From: Oscillospiraceae bacterium
GTDB taxonomy: Bacteria; Bacillota; Clostridia; Oscillospirales; Oscillospiraceae
Assembly: GCA_009779845.1 (NCBI GenBank)
Contig: WRBE01000024.1
Location: 1-36,455, forward strand
Direction of reading: 5' to 3'
Length of the DNA stretch: 36,455 nucleotides
Part shown: piece by piece, positions 1 to 8,035 of the stretch
How positions within the stretch are numbered: the first letter of the stretch is position 1
How the letters are laid out: every line of letters begins with the position of its first letter
The notes under the pieces: model-generated
What the model was told of the DNA's origin: nothing
The model's input: the letters and a program-made list of their open reading frames with translations, nothing else
Database searches by the model: none
Program-made: the position numbers and the translations under genes

Positions 1-27
1 GAAAAACTGAGATAAAACGCCAATTTT

Positions 28-49
28 AAAAACAGCTCCATCAGGGGCT
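28..49 (-). terminator. Rho-independent terminator candidate downstream of ftsY
   Basis: Read on the minus strand, a 6-bp stem (AGCCCC/GGAGCT with one G-U pair, 4-base loop) is followed by a run of five T. It lies about 140 bases past the ftsY stop. A second weaker candidate (stem TGACT/AGTCA at 100-119, followed by six T on the minus strand) lies nearer to ftsY. Either could end the smc-ftsY transcript. Confidence 0.45.
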
Positions 50-190
50 CGCTTTGGCATGCCCATTTTCGCTGTGTGAAAATTCTTCCAAAAAACTCTT
101 GACTTCTAATAGCTAGTCACCCCTTAATCTTTTAAAAATCATAAATATTCATTTTGTTTGAGCATACAAAAGGGTTTTGGATAAAATACC

Positions 191-1090
191 CTACTCACCC
201 AACAACGCCTCTACAAACCCCGTTGGCTCAAACGGCAACAAATCCTCTGCTTTTTCCCCCACGCCGATAAATTTCACCGGCACACCGAGCTCGTCGGCAA
301 TGGCGAAAATAATCCCCCCACGGGCGGTGCCGTCTAGTTTGGTCAGTGCGATTCCTGTGAGTCCTGCGCCCTCTTGGAACGCTCTGGCCTGCTGTAGCCC
401 GTTTTGGCCTGTGACAGCGTCTAGGACTAATAAGGTCTCCCGGTCGGCATCTGGTAGTTCCCGGTCGATGATGCGGCTGATTTTAGAGAGTTCTTGCATC
501 AGGTTTGTCTTATTGTGAAGCCGCCCTGCCGTATCTACGATAATCAGATCTGCCCCACGGGCTTTTGCCGCCTGACAAGCATCAAACACCACAGAAGCCG
601 GGTCAGAGCCCGCTTCGTGGCGTACGATATCGGCCCCGGCCCGGTCGGCCCAGATGGCCAGTTGCTCTGCCGCTGCCGCCCGGAAGGTGTCTCCGGCTGC
701 CAACAGCACTTTTTTGCCTAATTGTCCGTAGTGTACAGCCAGCTTGCCGATGGTGGTGGTCTTACCCACACCGTTGACACCAATCATGAGGATCACAGAT
801 GGCTTGGTGGTAAGCCGCATCCCCGGCTCACCTACAGACAGGTACTCTGCCAGTATCTCTGTCAGTGCGGCCCGCAGTTCTTCCGGCCCACGGATGCCTT
901 GCTCTTTGGTCACTTCTCGCAGTTTCTCAATGGCATCCATGGCCCGCTCGGCACCCATGTCTGCTAAGATTAGCGTTTCTTCCAACTCCTCGAAAAACTC
1001 TTCATTGGTTCCGGTGAAACTGTCGAACAGCCCCGTGAGCTGGTCGCTGGTTTTTTTTAGGCCCTGTTTGACTTGATCGAAAAATCCCAT
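191..1090 (-). CDS. ftsY: Signal recognition particle receptor FtsY
   Basis: FtsY is the membrane-associated SRP-type GTPase that docks the Ffh/nascent-chain complex at the translocon. The 299-residue protein has a helical N domain (about 1-90) and a G domain with P-loop GVNGVGKT (104-111), the SRP-specific [11 protein letters not shown] stretch (134-144), DTAGR (186-190) and TKLD (250-253). The long acidic A domain of E. coli FtsY is absent, as is normal in Firmicutes. The start codon abuts the smc stop with no spacer, so the two are cotranscribed and probably translationally coupled. smc-ftsY adjacency is common in Firmicutes; ffh is not in this window. Confidence 0.97.
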   Translation of the reverse strand: MGFFDQVKQGLKKTSDQLTGLFDSFTGTNEEFFEELEETLILADMGAERAMDAIEKLREVTKEQGIRGPEELRAALTEILAEYLSVGEPGMRLTTKPSVILMIGVNGVGKTTTIGKLAVHYGQLGKKVLLAAGDTFRAAAAEQLAIWADRAGADIVRHEAGSDPASVVFDACQAAKARGADLIIVDTAGRLHNKTNLMQELSKISRIIDRELPDADRETLLVLDAVTGQNGLQQARAFQEGAGLTGIALTKLDGTARGGIIFAIADELGVPVKFIGVGEKAEDLLPFEPTGFVEALLGE

Positions 1091-4000
1091 TTACTCCGCC
1101 TCCATTGTTTTTTCCGCCTCTTCTAAATCCACATGAATCACCTGTGACACGCCCCGCTCTTGCATGGTGACACCGTAGAGCATGTCCGCCTCTTCCATGG
1201 TGCCCCGGCGGTGGGTGATAGTAATGAACTGAGTTCTGTGGGCGAGGGTTCGCATGTACTCTGCGAAACGCAACACGTTCGCCTCATCTAAAGCCGCCTC
1301 AATCTCGTCCATGACACAGAACGGCGTGGGCCGAATCTTCTGAATGGCAAAGTATAAGGCGATGGCCACGAAGGCCTTTTCTCCGCCAGAGAGTAGGGTG
1401 ATTGTCTTGAGGCTCTTCCCCGGCGGCTGTACTCGAATCTCGACACCGCTGCTTAACACATTATCCGGCTCTTCTAACTCTAAGCTGGCCTTCCCGCCGC
1501 CGAAGAGTTCTTGGAAGGTTTGCTGGAAGCTTAGGTCAATCTGTTTGAACTCCCGGGTGAATATCTCTTCCATCTCTTTGGTGATCTCGGCTATGACACC
1601 TTCTAGTTCGGTTTTGGCTTTTTGGATATCATCCCGCTGTTCCGTGAGATAAGTATAACGTGTGCCGATAACCTCATACTGCTCAATGGCACCGATATTG
1701 GGCGTACCCAGTGCTGCAATCTGTTGCTTGAACCGGGCCACTTCCCGTCCGGCGGCGGCCACGCTCTCGATTTCTTGCCGCACCTCTTGCGCAGACGAGT
1801 GGCTGAGTTCGTAGGTGTCCCAAAGCCGGTCTAGTATCTGCTTTTCCTCCATGTCGGCGGCAAGTTTTCGTTGCTCTAGGCGAGCGCACTCTCGCTCCAT
1901 TTTGAGGATTTCTTCGTTTCTGGTTTTCATGGTGCGGTCAGCTTGGGTTCGCTCGGCCTCTAGGGCCAGCTTTTCTTCCCCGATGCGGGTGAGTTCCGTG
2001 CGGCACTCCTCTATCTGCGCCTTGTACCCGGCGATGGTCTCTTCTTTTTGGGCAATTTGTGCCGTGAATGTTTCCCGCTCTTGCCGCAGGGCCTCGATTT
2101 GAGCTTCTTTCTGGTTGCGGTCGCCGTCTAGGCTATGGGCGAGATGTTCCAGTTCTTCCACCGTGTGCCGATCTGATTCCCGTTGGGCCGCAAGGGATGC
2201 TCGCCGAGCTTGAAGGTCGGCGAGGGATTGGTTGAGGGTTTCTCTCGCCTCCATCAAGTCCTTTTGTCCTTGGGCCAAGGTATCGGCTTGTTCTCTCAAC
2301 TCCGCCATGGCCGTTTCTCGCCGGGCGGTGGTCTGTTGCAGAGTCTCCGTCTCGGCACGGTTGGCGATTTGTTTGTTTCGGATGTCTTGCAGTTCCGCTT
2401 CCAAGTCCTCTGTACTCTGAATCAGTGCCGCACGTACTGTGTTATGGGTTTGCAGGCTACCTTCCAGTTTGAGTACGCTATCTTCTACCTGCCGCAACTC
2501 GCCCCGGCTGGTTTCCAGCTCTGCTGTGGCGCTTTTGAGTTCCCGCTCAATTTCTTCTAACTCGTCCCGGCGGGCTTTGAGCCGTCGGGCTAGGTCGGTC
2601 TGCTTGACCTTTAATTTCTCAATCTCATTGGCCCGAGACAAGAACCCGGCAGTTTTTGCCGATGACCCGCCGGTCATGGAACCACCGGCACTAAGTACCT
2701 GTCCATCCAGTGTCACCAGCTTAAACTTGTTATCATACGCCTTGGCGATGCTGATGGCGTGGTCTAGTGTCTCCACAATCACCGTCCGGCCTAAAAGGTT
2801 TTTATAAACGGATTCTAATTTCCCATCAAAGCGCACCAAGTCCAAGGCAAGCCCCACGAACCCAGCCCGGCCCTCTAAGCCTCGCTCGTTTAGGCGGTTG
2901 CCTCGAATGGAACTCAGGGGCAAAAATGTGGCCCGCCCCACATTGCCGCGCTTGAGGAAGTTGATGGCGTGTTTGCCGTCCTCCGGTGTGTCCACAATAA
3001 TATTCTGACTGGCCCCGCCGAGGGCGGTCTCGATGGCCAGCGCATATCTCTCTTCTGTACCCACCAGATTTGCCACCGGCCCGTGAATCCCACGGAGACG
3101 GCCACGACCATGCTCTTGCATGACCTCTTTCACTGCCCGGGTAAAGCCTTGAAACTCCCGTTCCATCTCGGCAAGCATCCCGATACGGTTTTGCACAGAG
3201 CCATACTCTAAGGTCAGCGAATTGACTTCATCTCGCAGAGCCGCCACCTTGTTCTCCCGGCCGCTCATCTTCATTTCGTGGCCCCGAATCATGTTGCTGA
3301 GGGTTTGCTGTTCGGCTACTGCGGTTTCTAGGTTTTGCTTACAATCGTTCCGCAGGGTTCTGGCCTCTGCCAGCTTGACCTCTGCTGATGCTAAGTCCGC
3401 TTCACAGTCCCCGGCCCGGTCAGTCAGGGCCGCCGTTGCCGATTGCAGGGCGGATATCCGCTCACGTTCACCGGCCAGCGCCACGCTTTCTCGGCTTTCT
3501 TGCTGCATCAGGGCATCTAAATCTTCTGCCCCGCTTCCTTGGGATTGGGTAATCTTTGAGGCCTCGCTTACCTTGGCTTCCATTTCTTGGGTGAGGGCCG
3601 TCATCTCTGCTTCGGTCTCTGTCATCCGGCCTCGGCGCTCATCAATTTGGCCTTGCAATGTGTCTTGCCTGCCCGCCTGTTCCGAGAGTTCGGCAGTCAA
3701 CCGCTCAACGGCATCTGCGTCCCCCTTCACATTGGCACGGAGCACGGCAACGGCGCTCTCCGCTTCTGCTACCTTGTCCGTAATATCAGAAATCCGTTGT
3801 CGGGTGGTCTCCGCCGCTTCGTCTTTGGCCCGGAATTTTTCCAAAAAGGATTCCGAGTCACGGTACATGTTTTCTAAGTTCGCCTGCCCCTCTTGTAGCT
3901 GAACACGGGCGGTTTCAAAGTCTTCGATCAGCCGCGTGGCATCCCCCCGGAGTTTTTCCAGTTGCGCCATCCAGAGCGAGACCTCTATCCTGCGCAATTG

Positions 4001-4660
4001 ATCCCGGAGCAGCAGATAACTCTTCGCTATTTCCGCCTGTTTTTGTAGCGGCTCTACTTGCAATTCCAGCTCGGCCACTTTGTCGTTAATCCGGGTCAGG
4101 TCGTCCTCTGTTCGGCCCAGTTTCCGCTCGGACTCCTCTTTCCTGTGCCGGAACCGGGAGATACCGGCGGCTTCTTCTAAGATTTCCCGGCGGTCTACGC
4201 TCCGTTGGGACAAAATTTCGCCAACCCGGCCTTGGTCGATGATGGCATACCCATCCCGGCCCATGCCTGTGTCCATTAGAATTTCATGGACATCCCGGAG
4301 CCGGACGGTTTCTTTGTTGATGGCATATTCACTCTCACCGCTACGGTAATAGCGGCGGGTGATCATGATTTCGCTCTGCTCAATATGGAACAGGCCGCCA
4401 GAGTTGTCTAAAATCAGACTTACCTCTGCAAAGCCCACCTGATTGCGGAGCTCGGTTCCGCCAAAAATCACGTCTTCCATCTTGCCGCCACGGAGGGTGC
4501 GGGTACTCTGTTCCCCCATGACCCAGCGGATGGCGTCAGATATGTTAGATTTCCCGCTGCCGTTGGGGCCGACAATGGCGGTAATCTGCTTTTCAAATGT
4601 TAACCGGGTTTTTTCCGGGAAGGATTTGAATCCTTGGATTTCAAGGGCTTTCAGATACAC
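1091..4660 (-). CDS. smc: Chromosome segregation protein SMC
   Basis: SMC is the ATPase core of the bacterial condensin that works with ScpA and ScpB to compact and segregate the chromosome. The 1189-residue length is typical. The order is N-terminal head with Walker A GPNGSGKS (31-38), a long coiled coil, a hinge at about 515-670 ending in a Gly-rich SAGGSMTGGS stretch, a return coiled coil, and a C-terminal head with the ABC signature LLSGGEKA and Walker B VMDEIEAALD. Translation starts at GTG (4658-4660) with AGGAG upstream. It has its own sigma-A promoter and leads the smc-ftsY operon. scpA/scpB are not in the window. Confidence 0.97.
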   Translation of the reverse strand: MYLKALEIQGFKSFPEKTRLTFEKQITAIVGPNGSGKSNISDAIRWVMGEQSTRTLRGGKMEDVIFGGTELRNQVGFAEVSLILDNSGGLFHIEQSEIMITRRYYRSGESEYAINKETVRLRDVHEILMDTGMGRDGYAIIDQGRVGEILSQRSVDRREILEEAAGISRFRHRKEESERKLGRTEDDLTRINDKVAELELQVEPLQKQAEIAKSYLLLRDQLRRIEVSLWMAQLEKLRGDATRLIEDFETARVQLQEGQANLENMYRDSESFLEKFRAKDEAAETTRQRISDITDKVAEAESAVAVLRANVKGDADAVERLTAELSEQAGRQDTLQGQIDERRGRMTETEAEMTALTQEMEAKVSEASKITQSQGSGAEDLDALMQQESRESVALAGERERISALQSATAALTDRAGDCEADLASAEVKLAEARTLRNDCKQNLETAVAEQQTLSNMIRGHEMKMSGRENKVAALRDEVNSLTLEYGSVQNRIGMLAEMEREFQGFTRAVKEVMQEHGRGRLRGIHGPVANLVGTEERYALAIETALGGASQNIIVDTPEDGKHAINFLKRGNVGRATFLPLSSIRGNRLNERGLEGRAGFVGLALDLVRFDGKLESVYKNLLGRTVIVETLDHAISIAKAYDNKFKLVTLDGQVLSAGGSMTGGSSAKTAGFLSRANEIEKLKVKQTDLARRLKARRDELEEIERELKSATAELETSRGELRQVEDSVLKLEGSLQTHNTVRAALIQSTEDLEAELQDIRNKQIANRAETETLQQTTARRETAMAELREQADTLAQGQKDLMEARETLNQSLADLQARRASLAAQRESDRHTVEELEHLAHSLDGDRNQKEAQIEALRQERETFTAQIAQKEETIAGYKAQIEECRTELTRIGEEKLALEAERTQADRTMKTRNEEILKMERECARLEQRKLAADMEEKQILDRLWDTYELSHSSAQEVRQEIESVAAAGREVARFKQQIAALGTPNIGAIEQYEVIGTRYTYLTEQRDDIQKAKTELEGVIAEITKEMEEIFTREFKQIDLSFQQTFQELFGGGKASLELEEPDNVLSSGVEIRVQPPGKSLKTITLLSGGEKAFVAIALYFAIQKIRPTPFCVMDEIEAALDEANVLRFAEYMRTLAHRTQFITITHRRGTMEEADMLYGVTMQERGVSQVIHVDLEEAEKTMEAE

Positions 4661-4692
4661 GGCTACAACTCCTAGATTTTTGTAATATACAA

Positions 4693-4721
4693 TATATAGT
4701 AGTATACCGCTTTTTGGTCAA
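4693..4721 (-). promoter_or_regulatory. Sigma-A promoter for smc-ftsY
   Basis: On the minus strand, TTGACC (4716-4721), a 17-base spacer and TATATA (4693-4698) match the vegetative consensus. The predicted transcript start is 20-30 bases ahead of the smc GTG codon, just upstream of AGGAG. Confidence 0.7.
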
Positions 4722-4766
4722 TTTTTCAATACGTGATTTCACTTGGGGGCGCCATGGTGTTTGTTA

Positions 4767-5414
4767 TCACGATTGCCGTACTAACACTACATTGATATTG
4801 TCGCCTTGCAGGGTCAGAATATCCTCAAACAGTATAAACTCTACTACAATGGGTTGAAATCCGTCAAATAAAAAGGTCAGATATGACCCGTCAATGACAA
4901 ACGTCCCTGTGTCTCCTTCGCTGTCTGTGAATCTGCCGCCCTCTTCAAAGAGGAGCAGACACATCCATGCGTGGGGTACGGTGTCGTCTTGGCATTCCCA
5001 TTTGCCGAGCAAGGTCGTCACATCAGGAACGAGGTCAGGTTCTGCAGGCTCTTCTCGGATGTCCGGGGGGGCGTCGGCTCTTCTGTATGTATAGGTCTCA
5101 CCGGCAAGCTGTCGGTTGTCCAAAGTCAGGGAATAGCCGCTTATGAGATAGCTCCAGCTCTCTCGACTGCCGCCCTGTACGTTGAGCCGCAGATGCCCGC
5201 CGTCTTCGATGGACCAGACAAATCTTGTCTCTTCGCCTGTGACTCCTCGGGTGCCGGTGCCATCGGCCTGAAACTGCCACTGCCACAGTCCATCCTCTAC
5301 CCAGCTCCATGTGCCCACTAGCGGATGGTCTGACACATCTCGCGCGTCGCCGCAGCCCATTAGCCCAAAGAGCATGGTAATGAGCAAGGCAACGGTAAGC
5401 AATCGTTTTATCAT
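4767..5414 (-). CDS. Lipoprotein with two lipocalin-like (DUF5640-like) halves
   Basis: The 215-residue product starts with a lipoprotein signal peptide: basic MIKR, a hydrophobic stretch and the lipobox LMGC with lipidated Cys21. Two similar halves follow. Residues of about 33-115 begin HPLVGTWSW and contain ADGTGTRG; residues of about 132-215 begin TTLLGKWEC and contain EEGGRFTDSEG. This 'LxGxW ... F..DG.g' pattern is that of small extracytoplasmic lipocalin-like/DUF5640 domains common in Clostridia. Ligand and role are unknown. The start has AAGGAGC upstream. It stands alone between the Rrf2 gene and smc. The family assignment is from pattern recall, not a search. Confidence 0.75.
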   Translation of the reverse strand: MIKRLLTVALLITMLFGLMGCGDARDVSDHPLVGTWSWVEDGLWQWQFQADGTGTRGVTGEETRFVWSIEDGGHLRLNVQGGSRESWSYLISGYSLTLDNRQLAGETYTYRRADAPPDIREEPAEPDLVPDVTTLLGKWECQDDTVPHAWMCLLLFEEGGRFTDSEGDTGTFVIDGSYLTFLFDGFQPIVVEFILFEDILTLQGDNINVVLVRQS

Positions 5415-5691
5415 GGTATGCTCCTTATACTAATCCGCAATAAAAGAACCCTTCCTCTTAATCGCCATATCATACCATAGATACGGTGAAAGGGGAAGGG
5501 TCACAAGGTACCTTGAAGTGTCTGCTTAGAATCATTCACATACACGAAAAACCGCAGGGAACGGTTGCCCTCGGCCCCCCGCATATGTTCGGTGCGGGCA
5601 GGTATGTTGACGGTTTGTGGGGCGGGCGCAGAGATATTGAAACGATTAGACAAAAGCCAAAATTTTTCTAGAAAAGTCGGGCCTCACTGTG

Positions 5692-6096
5692 CTATGTGCC
5701 AAGTAGGTCTAAGACACTCTTTTTTGACATTTTTGCAATCAGATCCTCTTGCATACTGCCGATAAATCCACGCAGATGGCATTTAGAACCTTCGTCCCGA
5801 CTGCAACTAGAACCATCTTGCAGACAACGGTTGAGCCGTAACTCGCCCTCAATAGATAAGTACACATCATAAAAGCTAATTTGGTCAGCGGGTTTTGCCA
5901 ATTGGTATCCGCCATTTCGTCCTTGCACAGCGCGAACCAAGCCCTTTTGCTTGAGCATGTGGGCGATTTTGATAAAGAACGGATAGGTGATTCCAACTGA
6001 CTGTGAAATGGTCATAGCCGTGGGTAAATCGTGTTCGTTTTTATGGAGATACTGGAGAATGCGAATGGCATAATCGGTGGAAACTTGAATTTTCAT
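5692..6096 (-). CDS. Rrf2-family transcriptional regulator
   Basis: Rrf2 proteins are dimeric winged-helix regulators (IscR, NsrR, CymR and others) often sensing Fe-S clusters, NO or sulfur metabolites. The start chosen is ATG at 6094-6096, giving MKIQVSTDYAIRILQYL, the standard family N-terminus; an upstream TTG in the same frame (6130-6132) would add 12 residues that do not match the family. The C-terminal half has a Cys-containing loop (NRCLQDGSSCSRDEGSKCHLRG) with three cysteines in the IscR/NsrR-like spacing, so an Fe-S cluster is possible. About 134 residues. It sits alone, behind its own promoter and three copies of a TAAAGTA motif, which suggests autoregulation. Confidence 0.88.
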   Translation of the reverse strand: MKIQVSTDYAIRILQYLHKNEHDLPTAMTISQSVGITYPFFIKIAHMLKQKGLVRAVQGRNGGYQLAKPADQISFYDVYLSIEGELRLNRCLQDGSSCSRDEGSKCHLRGFIGSMQEDLIAKMSKKSVLDLLGT

Positions 6097-6189
6097 AACA
6101 TCAGCTCTTTCTTCTCTTCTAATTTTTGTCAAAGCAGGTGGAGCGCAAGTTCTTAGCCAAGGTACCGATGGACATTTTCTCTGTAGTAT

Positions 6190-6217
6190 TAAAGTACTCT
6201 TTCAGTACAGTAAAGTA
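6190..6217. promoter_or_regulatory. Candidate Rrf2 operator: repeated TAAAGTA
   Basis: TAAAGTA occurs at 6190-6196 and 6211-6217 in direct orientation, 21 bases apart (two helical turns), and once inverted at 6260-6266. GTACT-N5-AGTAC also lies between the first two. All are between the Rrf2 promoter and its start codon. Binding is an inference from position and repetition. Confidence 0.4.
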
Positions 6218-6270
6218 TACACGTTCTTCTTTTAAAACACATTATGTTCCACTTTCTTTTACTTTAACTT

Positions 6271-6300
6271 AATATACCATATTTTTGATATAGTTGTCTA
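6271..6300 (-). promoter_or_regulatory. Sigma-A promoter for the Rrf2 gene
   Basis: On the minus strand TAGACA (6295-6300), an 18-base spacer and TATATT (6271-6276) each match the consensus at five of six bases. The transcript would run through the TAAAGTA repeats before reaching the gene. Confidence 0.6.
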
Positions 6301-6325
6301 GTGTTTATACAGAAAGAACTAATTT

Positions 6326-7468
6326 TCAATCAGAATCGTCGTTCAGCTGAACTTGGTCTGCTTTCACCAAGATAAATTGTCCATTTAAACCAAGGGAAAA
6401 CCCAATCCGCCGTACCACATCTTCCGATAGAGGAGACGTGCACACACAGACATCCACCCCCGGTTCGGAAAACAGCGCATCCAGCACATGGGTCAGCGCA
6501 AACGTGTCAATGCCCTTGCCAGCGGCATGGGGAAGAAGGGAGAGTTCCAGTTGCCCCACCGTTCCCGCTATTCGGTATATGGCATGACCGCAAAACCCGT
6601 GATGTTCTGCATAGATGGCAAAGGTGGTCGCACCGTCTTGGGGCGTTAGATACCGCTCGTCCCGCTCTGTGGCCCGGCGCACGGTGATGCGGTCTGTGTG
6701 AAGCCAAGCCAAGGCGTCTCGCACTGCCGGGTCGTTTGTGTCCGCTCGCAACTCGCCTAAGAGCTTCAGGTCAGCCTTGGTGAACAGCAACCGCTCAAAC
6801 ATATCAGGCCGCCTCGTCAGAGTGGTCAAAAACGACTGCTTGCGCCGCCAGTTGTCAATATCCCGGTGGTTGCCGTTTAGAAGCACCTCCGGGACCTCTA
6901 GCCCTTCCCACACATCCGGTCGGGAGTACTGCGGGTGCTCTAGCAAACCGTTCCAGTGGCTCTCGTCCGTATAGCAACTCTCGTCCGCTAACACACCGGG
7001 GGCCATGCGGCAAACGGCATCCGCTACCGCCATGGCGGGAATTTCGCCGCCGGTGAGCACAAAGTCACCGAGAGATATCTCCTCATCTACGGCTAGGTCG
7101 ATAAACCGCTGGTCAACCCCCTCATAATGGCCGCAGACAAAAATGAGCCGGTCATAGTCCCGGCAGAGCCGGACGGCATCCGCTTGTGTGAATGCTCGGC
7201 CGCGGGGTGAGAAGCAAATGGTTCGAGCCGGGCCGCCTAGTGCCTTTGCGTGCTGCCATGCGGCGTGTAAGGGCTGGGCCTGCATGACACAGCCACGCCC
7301 ACCGCCGTAGGGATAATTGTCCACTTGGTTTTGGCGGTTGGTGGTAAAGTCCCGAATTTGATGGCAGCGGATGGTCACATGTCCCGCCGCTTGCGCCCGC
7401 CCGATGATGCTTTGACCTAAGGGTGCGTCAAACATCTCAGGGAAGAGAGTCAGAATGTCGATGGTCAT
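6326..7468 (-). CDS. trmD: tRNA (guanine37-N1)-methyltransferase TrmD with C-terminal GNAT-like domain
   Basis: TrmD methylates G37 next to the anticodon using SAM and prevents +1 frameshifting. Residues 1-240 are a complete SPOUT-fold TrmD: MTIDILTLFPEMF, YPYGGGRGCVMQ, GHYEGVDQRF (113-122), ISLGDFVLTGGE (131-142), LLEHPQYSRP, and LLNGNHRDIDNWRRKQS. The protein continues to 380 residues where TrmD usually ends near 230-260. The extension (about 258-370) starts DRITVRRATERDE and has LELSLLPHAAGKGIDTFALT, resembling a diverged GNAT acetyltransferase fold with an Ala-Gly-Lys-Gly version of the acetyl-CoA loop. It lies 2 bases after rimM and shares its promoter. Confidence 0.93.
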   Translation of the reverse strand: MTIDILTLFPEMFDAPLGQSIIGRAQAAGHVTIRCHQIRDFTTNRQNQVDNYPYGGGRGCVMQAQPLHAAWQHAKALGGPARTICFSPRGRAFTQADAVRLCRDYDRLIFVCGHYEGVDQRFIDLAVDEEISLGDFVLTGGEIPAMAVADAVCRMAPGVLADESCYTDESHWNGLLEHPQYSRPDVWEGLEVPEVLLNGNHRDIDNWRRKQSFLTTLTRRPDMFERLLFTKADLKLLGELRADTNDPAVRDALAWLHTDRITVRRATERDERYLTPQDGATTFAIYAEHHGFCGHAIYRIAGTVGQLELSLLPHAAGKGIDTFALTHVLDALFSEPGVDVCVCTSPLSEDVVRRIGFSLGLNGQFILVKADQVQLNDDSD

Positions 7469-7470
7469 GG

Positions 7471-7962
7471 CTACATTCCTTCTATGAGGCGTACCCGGAT
7501 AAAGCCTTCGTCCAGATTTTTTTCCAACAGAAACGCCGGCACGTCTGGCACCAGCCGCTCTGCGCCGTCTTCGTCTGCAATCACATACACGTTCCCGCCG
7601 GGGCGGGGCAGGATTTCTTTCAGGGTACCAAGGGCGGTGCCCGCCTCGTCAATAACAGGCAGACCCAAAATGTCTTGGATAAAGAAATGGCCGGGGGGCA
7701 AGTCTACATCCGACCGGCGGATATAGACAATCTTATTTTTAAGGGCAATGGCGGCGTTGATTTCCGTTACATCTTCCAGTTCGGCAATCAGCATTTGTTT
7801 ATGCACACGGGCACCAAGAAGCCGCACAGGCTCGCCGTCAATATATAGATGTGTAAAGCCCTGTAAAAATTCAGCAGAATCTGCCCATGGCTGGATTTTT
7901 ACTTCGCCACGGACACCGTGGGTGTTGACGATTTTTCCGGCTTCTAGGAGTTCTTTTTTCAT
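7471..7962 (-). CDS. rimM: Ribosome maturation factor RimM
   Basis: RimM binds ribosomal protein S19 and assists maturation of the 30S head. The 163-residue protein opens with LLEAGKIVNTHGVRGEVKIQPWADS, the typical RimM N-terminal beta-barrel, followed by a PRC-barrel-like C-terminal half (FFIQDILGLPVIDEAGTALGTLKEIL). The linker PPGHFFIQD corresponds to the YYW/WxDL region of the family. It is followed 2 bases later by trmD, the conserved rimM-trmD pair, but rpsP and a KH-domain gene are not upstream; instead a glycosyltransferase gene is, and the pair has its own promoter. Confidence 0.95.
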   Translation of the reverse strand: MKKELLEAGKIVNTHGVRGEVKIQPWADSAEFLQGFTHLYIDGEPVRLLGARVHKQMLIAELEDVTEINAAIALKNKIVYIRRSDVDLPPGHFFIQDILGLPVIDEAGTALGTLKEILPRPGGNVYVIADEDGAERLVPDVPAFLLEKNLDEGFIRVRLIEGM

Positions 7963-8001
7963 TGTGGTTCTCCAATGGTGTTTTTGGCGTTGCTTTGTTC
8001 G

Positions 8002-8030
8002 ATTATATCATGGCTAAAATCAAAAGTCCA
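8002..8030 (-). promoter_or_regulatory. Promoter for rimM-trmD
   Basis: On the minus strand TGGACT (8025-8030), a 17-base spacer and a perfect TATAAT (8002-8007) preceded by TGA, i.e. an extended -10 element. It lies 40 bases upstream of rimM, so rimM-trmD need not depend on upstream genes. Confidence 0.7.
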
Positions 8031-8035
8031 TCTCT

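Noticed and set aside
3222..3902. 226-residue plus-strand frame across smc
   Set aside because: Shadow of the smc coiled coil; Ser/Ala/Arg-rich composition typical of reversed coiled-coil codons.
6130..6132. TTG start for the Rrf2 protein
   Set aside because: Adds 12 residues before the standard MKIQVSTDYAIR start and has no better ribosome binding site.
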